NCBI GenBank assembly: GCA_025359245.1
Contig: JANYGW010000009.1
Span: forward strand, 1-37,123
DNA length: 37,123 nucleotides
Direction of reading: 5' to 3'
From: Massilia sp.
GTDB taxonomy: Bacteria; Pseudomonadota; Gammaproteobacteria; Burkholderiales; Burkholderiaceae_D
The translations under genes and the position numbers were made by a program. The notes beneath the pieces were generated by a model. It made no database searches and had not been told where the DNA came from. It worked only from the letters and a program-made list of their open reading frames with translations. Below, piece after piece: positions 7,410 to 14,100 of the stretch (position 1 is its first letter; each line of letters starts with the position of its first letter).

Positions 7410-8768
7410 ATGGACACTGACAAACTGGTTGCACTGGCGCTTGCCGACACCATGCTGGCGCGCGACGCCAGCGTGGCGAGTCTGGTCGACGCCGTCAACT
7501 GGGCGGTCGATGCGCAATTGCCCTGGGTTCCCGTCATGTGCGAGGCGCTCCTGGTCCGCACAGGTGAACATTTTCATCACTTCAGCCGGCATGAACTCGC
7601 GGACATCATTCTCGAACTTCTTGGAAGAGGCGGCGGCGACGATGAGGACTACGAGGACGAGGAGGAAGTCGAAGACCTCGAAATACTCCCCTGGGTCGAA
7701 CTGCCGCAGATCAGGCGCTACTGCACCGACCTGCCGCTGCGCCCCGATCCGCCTGCCTGGCTCGCCCGGCTTGCCTTGCCCGGCTTCCCATCGGTCGGCG
7801 AGCTGGCGCGCTGGCTGGATGCCACTCCAACCGAAATCGACTGGTTCGCCGATAAATGGCGGCTGGCCCCAGATACGCAGAACCGCCTGCAGCACTATCA
7901 CTATCGCTGGGTGCCGAAACGCAGCGGCGGCGCGCGCCTGATCGAAATCCCCAAGCAGCGCCTGCGCTTGATGCAGCAAAAAATCCTGCGCCAGATCCTC
8001 GACCGCGTGCCCGCGCACGCCGCTGCGCACGGCTTCCGGCGCGGCCATTCGTGCGTGACGCACGCGGCCCTGCACACGGGCCAGCGCGTGGTGATCCGCA
8101 TGGACTTGAAGGATTTTTTCCCCAACATCCCGGCCTCGCGCATCGAAGCGCTGTTCGCCAAACTGGGTTATTCGGAAACCGTCGCAGCCACGCTGGCGCG
8201 CCTATGCGTCAACCGCACCCCGGCCGGCGCTGTGCGCGAACAGCCGTGGGCCACGCGCCAGGCATTGCGCTCGCCGCACCTGCCGCAGGGTTCCCCCTGC
8301 TCGCCGGCGCTGGCCAACCTGTGCGCCTACCGGCTCGACATCCGCCTCGACTCGCTGGCGCGGTCGCTCGGCGCCAGCTACAGCCGCTATGCCGACGACC
8401 TTGTGTTCTCGGGCGGGCGCGCGCTCGAACGCGCGAGCGACCGATTCCACATCCGGGTCGCTGCGATCGCGCTGGAAGAGGGCTTCAACGTCAACACGCG
8501 CAAGACGCGCTTGATGCGCGCCGGCGTGCGCCAGCAGGTCACCGGCATCGTCATCAACCGCCACGCCAACATCCCGCGCGACGAATTCGACCGCCTCAAG
8601 GCGATCCTTACAAATTGCGTGCGCCACGGGCCGCAGTCGCAGAACCGCGACGGTCGCGACAACTACCGTGATTTCCTGGGCGGGAAGGTGGCTTACGTGA
8701 AGATGGTCAATCCGGCGCGCGGCGACAAATTGCATCGGCTGTTCGCCGCCATCGCCTGGCCCGCCTGA
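7410..8768 (+). CDS. Retron-like reverse transcriptase with N-terminal helical domain
   Basis: 452 residues from the ATG at 7410. Residues 1-70 look helical; residues 72-92 are an acidic linker rich in Asp and Glu. The reverse transcriptase domain begins near residue 160. Its landmarks are RSGGARLIEIPK (171-182), a THAALH segment at 217-222 where classical retrons have NAxxH, the catalytic Asp in MDLKDFF (231-237), LPQGSPCSPALANL (291-304), YADD (327-330) and QVTGI (376-380). The VTG motif and the LPQGxPxSP block point to the retron branch rather than group II introns; there is no maturase or endonuclease domain. The architecture resembles the large myxobacterial retron enzymes. No clear ribosome site precedes the ATG, and upstream in-frame codons run through the hairpin and are unlikely to be coding. 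No effector gene lies beside it. Confidence 0.88.
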   Translation: MDTDKLVALALADTMLARDASVASLVDAVNWAVDAQLPWVPVMCEALLVRTGEHFHHFSRHELADIILELLGRGGGDDEDYEDEEEVEDLEILPWVELPQIRRYCTDLPLRPDPPAWLARLALPGFPSVGELARWLDATPTEIDWFADKWRLAPDTQNRLQHYHYRWVPKRSGGARLIEIPKQRLRLMQQKILRQILDRVPAHAAAHGFRRGHSCVTHAALHTGQRVVIRMDLKDFFPNIPASRIEALFAKLGYSETVAATLARLCVNRTPAGAVREQPWATRQALRSPHLPQGSPCSPALANLCAYRLDIRLDSLARSLGASYSRYADDLVFSGGRALERASDRFHIRVAAIALEEGFNVNTRKTRLMRAGVRQQVTGIVINRHANIPRDEFDRLKAILTNCVRHGPQSQNRDGRDNYRDFLGGKVAYVKMVNPARGDKLHRLFAAIAWPA

Positions 8769-8778
8769 CCGGATAAGT

Positions 8779-9690
8779 TCAGGCCTGCTCGACCCGATTG
8801 CGCCCGTTGTGCTTGGCCTGGTACAAGGCCTTGTCGGCGTTCGACAGCGCCTCGGACAGGCTGTCATGGAAAGGCGCCAGCCCGATGCTGATGGTGACCC
8901 GCAGTTCGACGCCGCTGGCGGTCTTGACCGGCAAATCGGCCACCGCGCCGCGCATCCGTTCGGCCACCGCCGATGCGGTGTCTGGCGTCGCGTCGGGAAA
9001 AAGCAGGCCGAATTCTTCACCGCCGATGCGCGCCACGAAATCGGACTCGCGCGCCGCCTGCAACAGCACGGCGCTGACCGCGACCAGCACCTCGTCGCCG
9101 GTCGGGTGGCCGTATGTGTCGTTGACCTTCTTGAAGAAATCGATATCGGCGATGCCGACTGTGATCTGCGCGCTGCTGCGTTTGGCCCGCGACACCATGC
9201 GAGCCGCCTCGACCCCGAACGCACGCCGGTTTGGCAAACGGGTGAGGGCGTCCGAGAGGGCCTGCTGCTCTAGCTGGGCCAGCAATTCCGCATTCTTCGC
9301 TTCGGCCTGGTGGCGCGGCCGCAGGTCGGTCATGAACGCGCCGAAATAGCGCACGCCATCGACCACGCCGAGATCGAGGGCTTTCATGTCGACGGCAATC
9401 GGGTCGCCTGTGCGATGGCGGATCGCGAACTCGCGCACATGCTCAAGGACGTTTGCCGGGTTCGCGCTTTCGAGAAAACGCTGAAGGTATTCCTGGTGGT
9501 CGCTGACGTCCGGCGCGGGAAGCAAGCCGTTGATCGACTGGCCAATGGCTTCGGCCGGAGCGTACCCGGACAATGCCTGCATCGCCTCGTTCAGGTAGCG
9601 GATGTCACCGTGTTCATCGATGACGAGCACGGCGTCGGGCGACTCCTCGATCAGCCGCGAGACAATGGAAATGGGCAGGGTGTCAATCAT
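8779..9690 (-). CDS. PAS-GGDEF diguanylate cyclase
   Basis: 303 residues. An N-terminal PAS sensor domain (about residues 5-125, with DAVLVIDEHGDIRYLNEAMQ) is followed by a short coiled linker and a C-terminal GGDEF domain starting at DALTRLPNRRAF. The active-site motif is GGEEF, which is competent in this family. An RESD motif lies exactly five residues before it, matching the RxxD inhibitory site for product feedback. It should make cyclic di-GMP from two GTP. No membrane segment is seen, so it acts in the cytoplasm. The start at 9690 is preferred because GGGAG lies 9 bases upstream. It converges on the reverse transcriptase gene with a 10-base gap. Confidence 0.92.
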   Translation of the reverse strand: MIDTLPISIVSRLIEESPDAVLVIDEHGDIRYLNEAMQALSGYAPAEAIGQSINGLLPAPDVSDHQEYLQRFLESANPANVLEHVREFAIRHRTGDPIAVDMKALDLGVVDGVRYFGAFMTDLRPRHQAEAKNAELLAQLEQQALSDALTRLPNRRAFGVEAARMVSRAKRSSAQITVGIADIDFFKKVNDTYGHPTGDEVLVAVSAVLLQAARESDFVARIGGEEFGLLFPDATPDTASAVAERMRGAVADLPVKTASGVELRVTISIGLAPFHDSLSEALSNADKALYQAKHNGRNRVEQA

Positions 9691-9721
9691 GACCCATTCT
9701 CCCATCAGGGCGGCGTTTTTG

Positions 9722-10882
9722 CTAGCGCCGTCCGAACATCATCAGCTCGGCCAACAGCGTGCGCGCCGGCCCGACCGTGTCGAGTATCCCCAATGAAAGT
9801 CCAAGCAGTGCCTGGGCCGGCCCTTCGCCGGCAAACACGCGCGCCATCGTATCGGTCAGGCCGACAGTCAGGCGGCGGTCGAGCTGGCGCGCCTGTCCGA
9901 ATTCGGCCAGCCTGGCCGGCGTCGCGCCCTGCGCCAGCAAGCGCGCCAGCACGGCCGCGTCGCGCAGGCCCAGGTTCAGACCTTGCCCGGCCACCGGATG
10001 CAGGGTTTGCGCGGCATTGCCGATCGCGACCGTGCGTGCCGTGGCACGCGGGTCGGCGTTCAGGCCCAGCTTGTAGGAAGCGCGCGCCGTGCTGCCGGTG
10101 AAGCGCCCCAGGCGTGTGCCGAACGCGTGCCCGAGGCGCGCCAGGAAGGCGCCGTCGTCAAGCTCCAGCAGCTGTTCCGCGGTCTCGGGCCGCACGCACC
10201 AGACCAGCGCATATTGGTGGCCGTCGACGCCATCCTGCGGCAACAGCGCCAGCGGTCCTTCTTCGGTAAACCGTTCATAGGCGCGGTGCGCGATCGGCGC
10301 GCTGGCCGACACGCGCGCAATCACCGCGGTCTGCCGGTAGTCGCGCGTTTGCGCCTTGCCATCCTGTTCGCCGAACACGCCACCTTCGGCCTGCACCACC
10401 AGGGCCGCGTCGAGCTCGCGCCCGTCGTCGAGCTCGCGCCCGTCGTCGAGCTGCAGGTTGACGCCGTCGGCATGCTCCACGCTGCCGCTCACGCGCGCCG
10501 GGCGGATCACGGTGATGCCAAGGCGTTCGCAGGCGCCGGCCAGGGCCGTCACCAGTTCGCCGTAGCGCGTGACGTAGCCGAGCGCCGGCACATCCTGCTC
10601 GGCGTGGTCGATCATGCTGCGCCCGAACTGGCCGCGCCGCGACACGTGGATCTGATGGATCGCGGTGGCCGGAACCGGCCATGCGCCGATTTCCTCAAGC
10701 AGCATGCGGCTGCCGTATGACAGTGCGATCGAACGTGGGTCCGTCATCGCGGCGGCCAGCGATTTGGCGTCGATCAGGACGATGCGCGCGCCGTCCATGC
10801 CGCGCCGCGCCAGCAACGCGGCCAGCGCCATGCCGACCGGGCCGGCCCCGCAAATGGCGACGTCGAACTGGTGCGCCGTCAT
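9722..10882 (-). CDS. UbiH/UbiF-family FAD-dependent monooxygenase
   Basis: 386 residues. The N-terminal FAD-binding motif is VAICGAGPVGMALAALLARRG. The C-terminal FAD/ribityl motif is VAIGNAAQTLHPVAGQGLNL, followed by GLRDAAVLARLL, both typical of ubiquinone ring hydroxylases. By analogy it hydroxylates the aromatic ring of a ubiquinone precursor; which position (UbiH-, UbiF- or UbiI-type) cannot be decided from sequence alone. Its start overlaps the pepP stop in ATGA, a neighbourhood also known for ubiH downstream of pepP in E. coli. An 18-base perfect tandem duplication gives two copies of DDGREL near residues 146-157. Confidence 0.87.
   Translation of the reverse strand: MTAHQFDVAICGAGPVGMALAALLARRGMDGARIVLIDAKSLAAAMTDPRSIALSYGSRMLLEEIGAWPVPATAIHQIHVSRRGQFGRSMIDHAEQDVPALGYVTRYGELVTALAGACERLGITVIRPARVSGSVEHADGVNLQLDDGRELDDGRELDAALVVQAEGGVFGEQDGKAQTRDYRQTAVIARVSASAPIAHRAYERFTEEGPLALLPQDGVDGHQYALVWCVRPETAEQLLELDDGAFLARLGHAFGTRLGRFTGSTARASYKLGLNADPRATARTVAIGNAAQTLHPVAGQGLNLGLRDAAVLARLLAQGATPARLAEFGQARQLDRRLTVGLTDTMARVFAGEGPAQALLGLSLGILDTVGPARTLLAELMMFGRR
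10411..10446. repeat. 18-bp perfect tandem duplication inside the ubiH-like gene
   Basis: The unit CGAGCTCGCGCCCGTCGT occurs twice back to back (10411-10428, 10429-10446) and a partial third copy begins after it. It keeps the reading frame and duplicates six residues (DDGREL). It lies in a surface-loop-like region between the conserved FAD motifs. Confidence 0.95.
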
Positions 10883-12210
10883 TGCTTGCCCATCGTGCGT
10901 TCGATGTCGGCCACCAGTTTCGGTGCGGCGTCGCTCAGGATGGCGTGGCCTTGTGGCGTGACCAGCACGTCGTCCTCGATGCGGATGCCGATATTCCAGA
11001 ACTGCTCTGGCACGCCTTCGGCCGGGCGCACGTAGATGCCCGGTTCGACCGTCAGCACCATGCCCGGTTGCAGTGCGCGCGACGGCTTGCCGGCGGCGTT
11101 GACGTCGCGGTAGGCGCCGGCGTCGTGCACGTCCAGCCCCAGCCAGTGGCCGGTGCCGTGCATGTAGAACTGCTGGTGCGCGCGTTCGGCGATGACGTCG
11201 TCGACGCTGCCGAATTTGGCCTTGGCGAGCAGCCCGGTGTCGAGCATGCCCTGCGCCAGCACCCGCACCGCCGCGTCGTGCATGTCGGTGTAGATGGTGC
11301 CGGGCCGGACCACGGCCAGCGCCGCAGCCTGCGCTGCCAGCACCAGCTCGTACAGGGTCTTTTGCGGGTCCGTGAAGCGGCCGTTGATGGGGTAGGTGCG
11401 GGTGATGTCGGACGCGTAGCTATCGAGCTCGCAGCCGGCGTCGATCAGAATCAGGTCGCCGTCGCGGCTTTGCGCGTTGTTGACGTTGTAGTGCAATACG
11501 CAGGCGTTGGCGCCGGCCGCCACGATCGGCGTATAGGCCGGATACTGGGCGCCGCTGCGGCGAAATTCGTGCAGCAGTTCGGCTTCGATTTCGTACTCGA
11601 ACATGCCCGGCTTCGAGGCGCGCATCGCGCGTTCGTGCGCGCGGCCCGAGATGATGGCGGCGCGCAGCATCAGCGCCTGTTCGCCGTCGTCCTTGAGCAA
11701 GCGCATTTCGTCGAGCAGTGCCAGCAGGTCATGCGCGACGGTGGGCGCGGTCACGCCGCTGCGCGCCTGGCGCCGCACGTTCTGCAGCCAGGTTTTCATT
11801 TGCAGGTCGAGCGTGGCGCTGTGGCCGAGCGCGTACCAGGCCGCCGGCGCATTGGCCAGCAGGCGCGTCATTTCGCCGTCCAGTTCTTCGATCGGGAAGG
11901 CGGCGTCGACGCCGAAGGCGGTGCGCGCGCCGTCCGGCCCGTAGCGAAAGCCGTCCCAGATTTCGCGTTCCAGGTTTTTCTGGCGGCAGAACAGAATCGC
12001 TTGCGCCGGCGCGTCGCCCTTGGCGGCGACCAGCACCAGCACGCTGTCCGGCTCCGTGAAGCCGGTCAGGTAGTAGAAATAGCTGTCGTGGCGGTACAGG
12101 TAATCGGTGTCGCTGTTGCGCATCGCTTCCGGTGCGGTCGGCAGGATCGCCACCGCGCCCGGCTGCATCTGCGCGCACAGGCGCGCGCGGCGCGCGGCGA
12201 AGGCACTCAT
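10879..12210 (-). CDS. pepP: Xaa-Pro aminopeptidase PepP
   Basis: 443 residues, close to the E. coli enzyme. It has the N-terminal aminopeptidase P domain (RNSDTDYLYRHDSYFYYLTG) and a C-terminal pita-bread metallopeptidase domain. The metal ligands are visible in LILIDAGCELDSYASDITRT (two Asp), the HGTGHWLGLDVHD segment (His), the MVLTVEPGIY segment (Glu) and GIRIEDDVLVT (Glu). It removes N-terminal residues preceding proline and needs two Mn2+. The start at 12210 overlaps the murU stop in ATGA and follows AAGG by 4 bases; longer starts within murU are unlikely. The next gene, the ubiH-like one, again overlaps by four bases. Confidence 0.95.
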   Translation of the reverse strand: MSAFAARRARLCAQMQPGAVAILPTAPEAMRNSDTDYLYRHDSYFYYLTGFTEPDSVLVLVAAKGDAPAQAILFCRQKNLEREIWDGFRYGPDGARTAFGVDAAFPIEELDGEMTRLLANAPAAWYALGHSATLDLQMKTWLQNVRRQARSGVTAPTVAHDLLALLDEMRLLKDDGEQALMLRAAIISGRAHERAMRASKPGMFEYEIEAELLHEFRRSGAQYPAYTPIVAAGANACVLHYNVNNAQSRDGDLILIDAGCELDSYASDITRTYPINGRFTDPQKTLYELVLAAQAAALAVVRPGTIYTDMHDAAVRVLAQGMLDTGLLAKAKFGSVDDVIAERAHQQFYMHGTGHWLGLDVHDAGAYRDVNAAGKPSRALQPGMVLTVEPGIYVRPAEGVPEQFWNIGIRIEDDVLVTPQGHAILSDAAPKLVADIERTMGKQ

Positions 12211-12929
12211 GACGCCTTCTTGGCCGACGGCGGCGCGTTCAGTTCGTCCAATTGCGCCACCGTGCCGACATTGACCCACGGGCCTTCATACAGTTCGCCG
12301 CCGACCATGCCCCGGTCGGCATACTCGCGGATCAGCAGGCCCAGCCCGGCACGCTCGCCCGGCGTGATGGCCTTGAACATCTCGGGCCGGTACACGCCGA
12401 TGTTCGAAAAATTCCACTTCGGCGACCCTACGTTCATCACGTTGTACAAGCTGTCGAGCGCGAAATCGCCCTTCAGGTTATGGAAGGGATTGGGCGTCAG
12501 GTACAGCCAGCAGATGTCGCGCTTGTCGGCCGGGTAGGGAATACCCAGCACGTCCCTGTCGTGCAACACGTCGGTGACCTGCGCAAAATCGAAGTAAGGA
12601 CAGTAGATATCGCCCGACAGCACCAGGAACGGCGCATCGCCCAGCAGGTGCAGCGCGTTGGCGATGCCGCCGGCCGTCTCGAGCGCCGTTTCCTCGGGCG
12701 AGTAGACGATGCGCGCGCCGTATTTGCTGCCGTCGCCCAGTTCTTCCTCGAACAGATGGCCCAGGTGGGCGTGGTTGATGACGATCTCGGTGATCCCGGC
12801 GCGCACCAGGTTCAGGATGTGCCAGACGATCAGCGGACGGCCGCGTACTTTCAGCAGCGGCTTGGGGCAGGTGTCGGTCAGCGGACGCATCCGCTCGCCG
12901 CGGCCAGCGGCCAGGATCATGGCTTTCAT
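12207..12929 (-). CDS. murU: N-acetylmuramate alpha-1-phosphate uridylyltransferase MurU
   Basis: 240 residues, a sugar nucleotidyltransferase. The signature AMILAAGRGERMRPLTDTCP at the N-terminus binds the nucleotide, and PKPLLKV follows with the catalytic lysine. FLVLSGDIYCPYF carries the metal-binding Asp. With the adjacent AmgK kinase it forms the cell-wall recycling bypass described in Pseudomonas: MurNAc-1-phosphate plus UTP gives UDP-MurNAc, avoiding de novo synthesis and fosfomycin inhibition. MurU is preferred over a generic glucose-1-phosphate transferase because of the amgK neighbour 14 bases upstream and the divergent lptD operon, the known arrangement. Confidence 0.92.
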   Translation of the reverse strand: MKAMILAAGRGERMRPLTDTCPKPLLKVRGRPLIVWHILNLVRAGITEIVINHAHLGHLFEEELGDGSKYGARIVYSPEETALETAGGIANALHLLGDAPFLVLSGDIYCPYFDFAQVTDVLHDRDVLGIPYPADKRDICWLYLTPNPFHNLKGDFALDSLYNVMNVGSPKWNFSNIGVYRPEMFKAITPGERAGLGLLIREYADRGMVGGELYEGPWVNVGTVAQLDELNAPPSAKKAS

Positions 12930-12943
12930 GGGGAACCTTTAAA

Positions 12944-13999
12944 TCAGAATGTGTAGCCGACCACGGGCGCCTTGTCCTCGAAGGCGTCGAGCAGGCGCGC
13001 CAGCGGTTTGAGCACGATGTAACGGTTCGCGGTCTTGCGCACGTAGTCGATCACGGTCGGCAGGTCGGCCAGGTAGTTGGCCTTGCCGTCGCGGTAGTTC
13101 AGGCGGCAGAAGATGCCGAGGATTTTCAGGTGGCGCTGCAGGGCCATGAATTCGAAGTCCTGGTAGAAGGCGTCGATGTCCGGATTGACCGGCAGCCCCA
13201 GCTGCTTGGCGCGCTGCCAGTAGCGCACCACCCAGTCGAGCACGATTTCTTCATCCCACTGAACATAGGCGTCGCGCAGCAGCGAGCCGAGGTCGTAGGT
13301 GACGGGGCCGAACACGGCATCCTGGAAGTCGAGCACGCCCGGATTGCCCTGGTCGAGGAACATCAGGTTGCGGGAATGGAAATCGCGGTGCATGAACACT
13401 TGCTGCTGCGCCAGGCAATTCGAAATGATTGCTTCGAACACCTTGTCGAGCTGGGCCTGCTGGGCATCGGTCATCGTCACGCCCAGGTGCTTGCCGACAA
13501 ACCATTCCGGGAACAGATTGAGCTCGCGCGTGATGAAGGCGCGGTCGTACTCGGGCAGCACGCCGGGCTGGCTGGCGAGCTGGAACTTGATCAGCGTGTC
13601 GACCGCGTCCGAATACATGAACGGCGCGTTGTCGATCGTCAAACGCTGCAAATAGGTGGTCGTGCCCAGGTCCGACAGCAGCAGGAAGCCGTTCGGCACG
13701 TCCTGCGCGACGATGGCCGGCGCCGTCACGCCGGCGTCGATCAGCAGGCCTTGCACATGGATGAAGGCCGGCACGTTCTCGCGTTCGGGCGGGGCGTCCA
13801 TCGCGATCAGCGTGTCGCCCAGCTTGGCGCGCAGCGCGGGCAGCACGTCGAGCCGGAAATAGCGGCGGAAACTGGCATCGGCCGAGGCCGGGCGGCGCGA
13901 GGCCACCTCGACCAGGCCGAGCGTGCCCAGCCAGGTGGTGAGCGCGCTCAGGCGTTGGTCGGGCGTGGTGCTGGTGGAATTTGTTGACATAGATGACAT
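12944..13999 (-). CDS. amgK: N-acetylmuramate/N-acetylglucosamine kinase AmgK
   Basis: 351 residues of the aminoglycoside phosphotransferase/choline kinase fold. The catalytic loop HRDFHSRNLMFL lies near residue 207, with the general base Asp and the metal-binding Asn. The Mg-binding Asp is in GVLDFQDAVFGP. A nucleotide-binding region is near residues 35-65. AmgK phosphorylates MurNAc at the anomeric carbon, supplying MurU. It is divergent from lptD with about 97 bases between starts. Two starts are possible (13999, or three codons later at 13990); neither has a clear ribosome site. Confidence 0.92.
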   Translation of the reverse strand: MSSMSTNSTSTTPDQRLSALTTWLGTLGLVEVASRRPASADASFRRYFRLDVLPALRAKLGDTLIAMDAPPERENVPAFIHVQGLLIDAGVTAPAIVAQDVPNGFLLLSDLGTTTYLQRLTIDNAPFMYSDAVDTLIKFQLASQPGVLPEYDRAFITRELNLFPEWFVGKHLGVTMTDAQQAQLDKVFEAIISNCLAQQQVFMHRDFHSRNLMFLDQGNPGVLDFQDAVFGPVTYDLGSLLRDAYVQWDEEIVLDWVVRYWQRAKQLGLPVNPDIDAFYQDFEFMALQRHLKILGIFCRLNYRDGKANYLADLPTVIDYVRKTANRYIVLKPLARLLDAFEDKAPVVGYTF

Positions 14000-14038
14000 G
14001 AAGCGACCGTGGAATCCGGCGAGTGGTGAGTATTCCCA

Positions 14039-14044
14039 TATAAT
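14039..14044 (+). promoter_or_regulatory. Possible -10 box for lptD
   Basis: A perfect TATAAT lies 53 bases before the lptD start codon in the short divergent gap with amgK. No -35 box is visible at 16-18 bases upstream (CCGGCG), so an activator or an alternative sigma factor would be needed if it is used. Confidence 0.35.
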
Positions 14045-14073
14045 AAGGGATTCAACTCAAAAAATCGCCTGCC

Positions 14074-14100
14074 ATGGTGTTTCTCTCCTTCTTTTCATGA
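14074..14100 (+). other. Short upstream reading frame overlapping the lptD start
   Basis: An ATG at 14074 opens an eight-residue frame (MVFLSFFS) whose TGA overlaps the lptD ATG as ATGA. Because lptD has no visible ribosome site, translation could be delivered by termination-reinitiation. The upstream frame itself also lacks a clear ribosome site, so this is tentative. Confidence 0.3.

Noticed and set aside
10681..12537. 618-codon plus-strand open frame opposite pepP
   Set aside because: PepP on the other strand has complete metal-binding motifs and operon overlaps at both ends; the plus frame has no recognisable motif.
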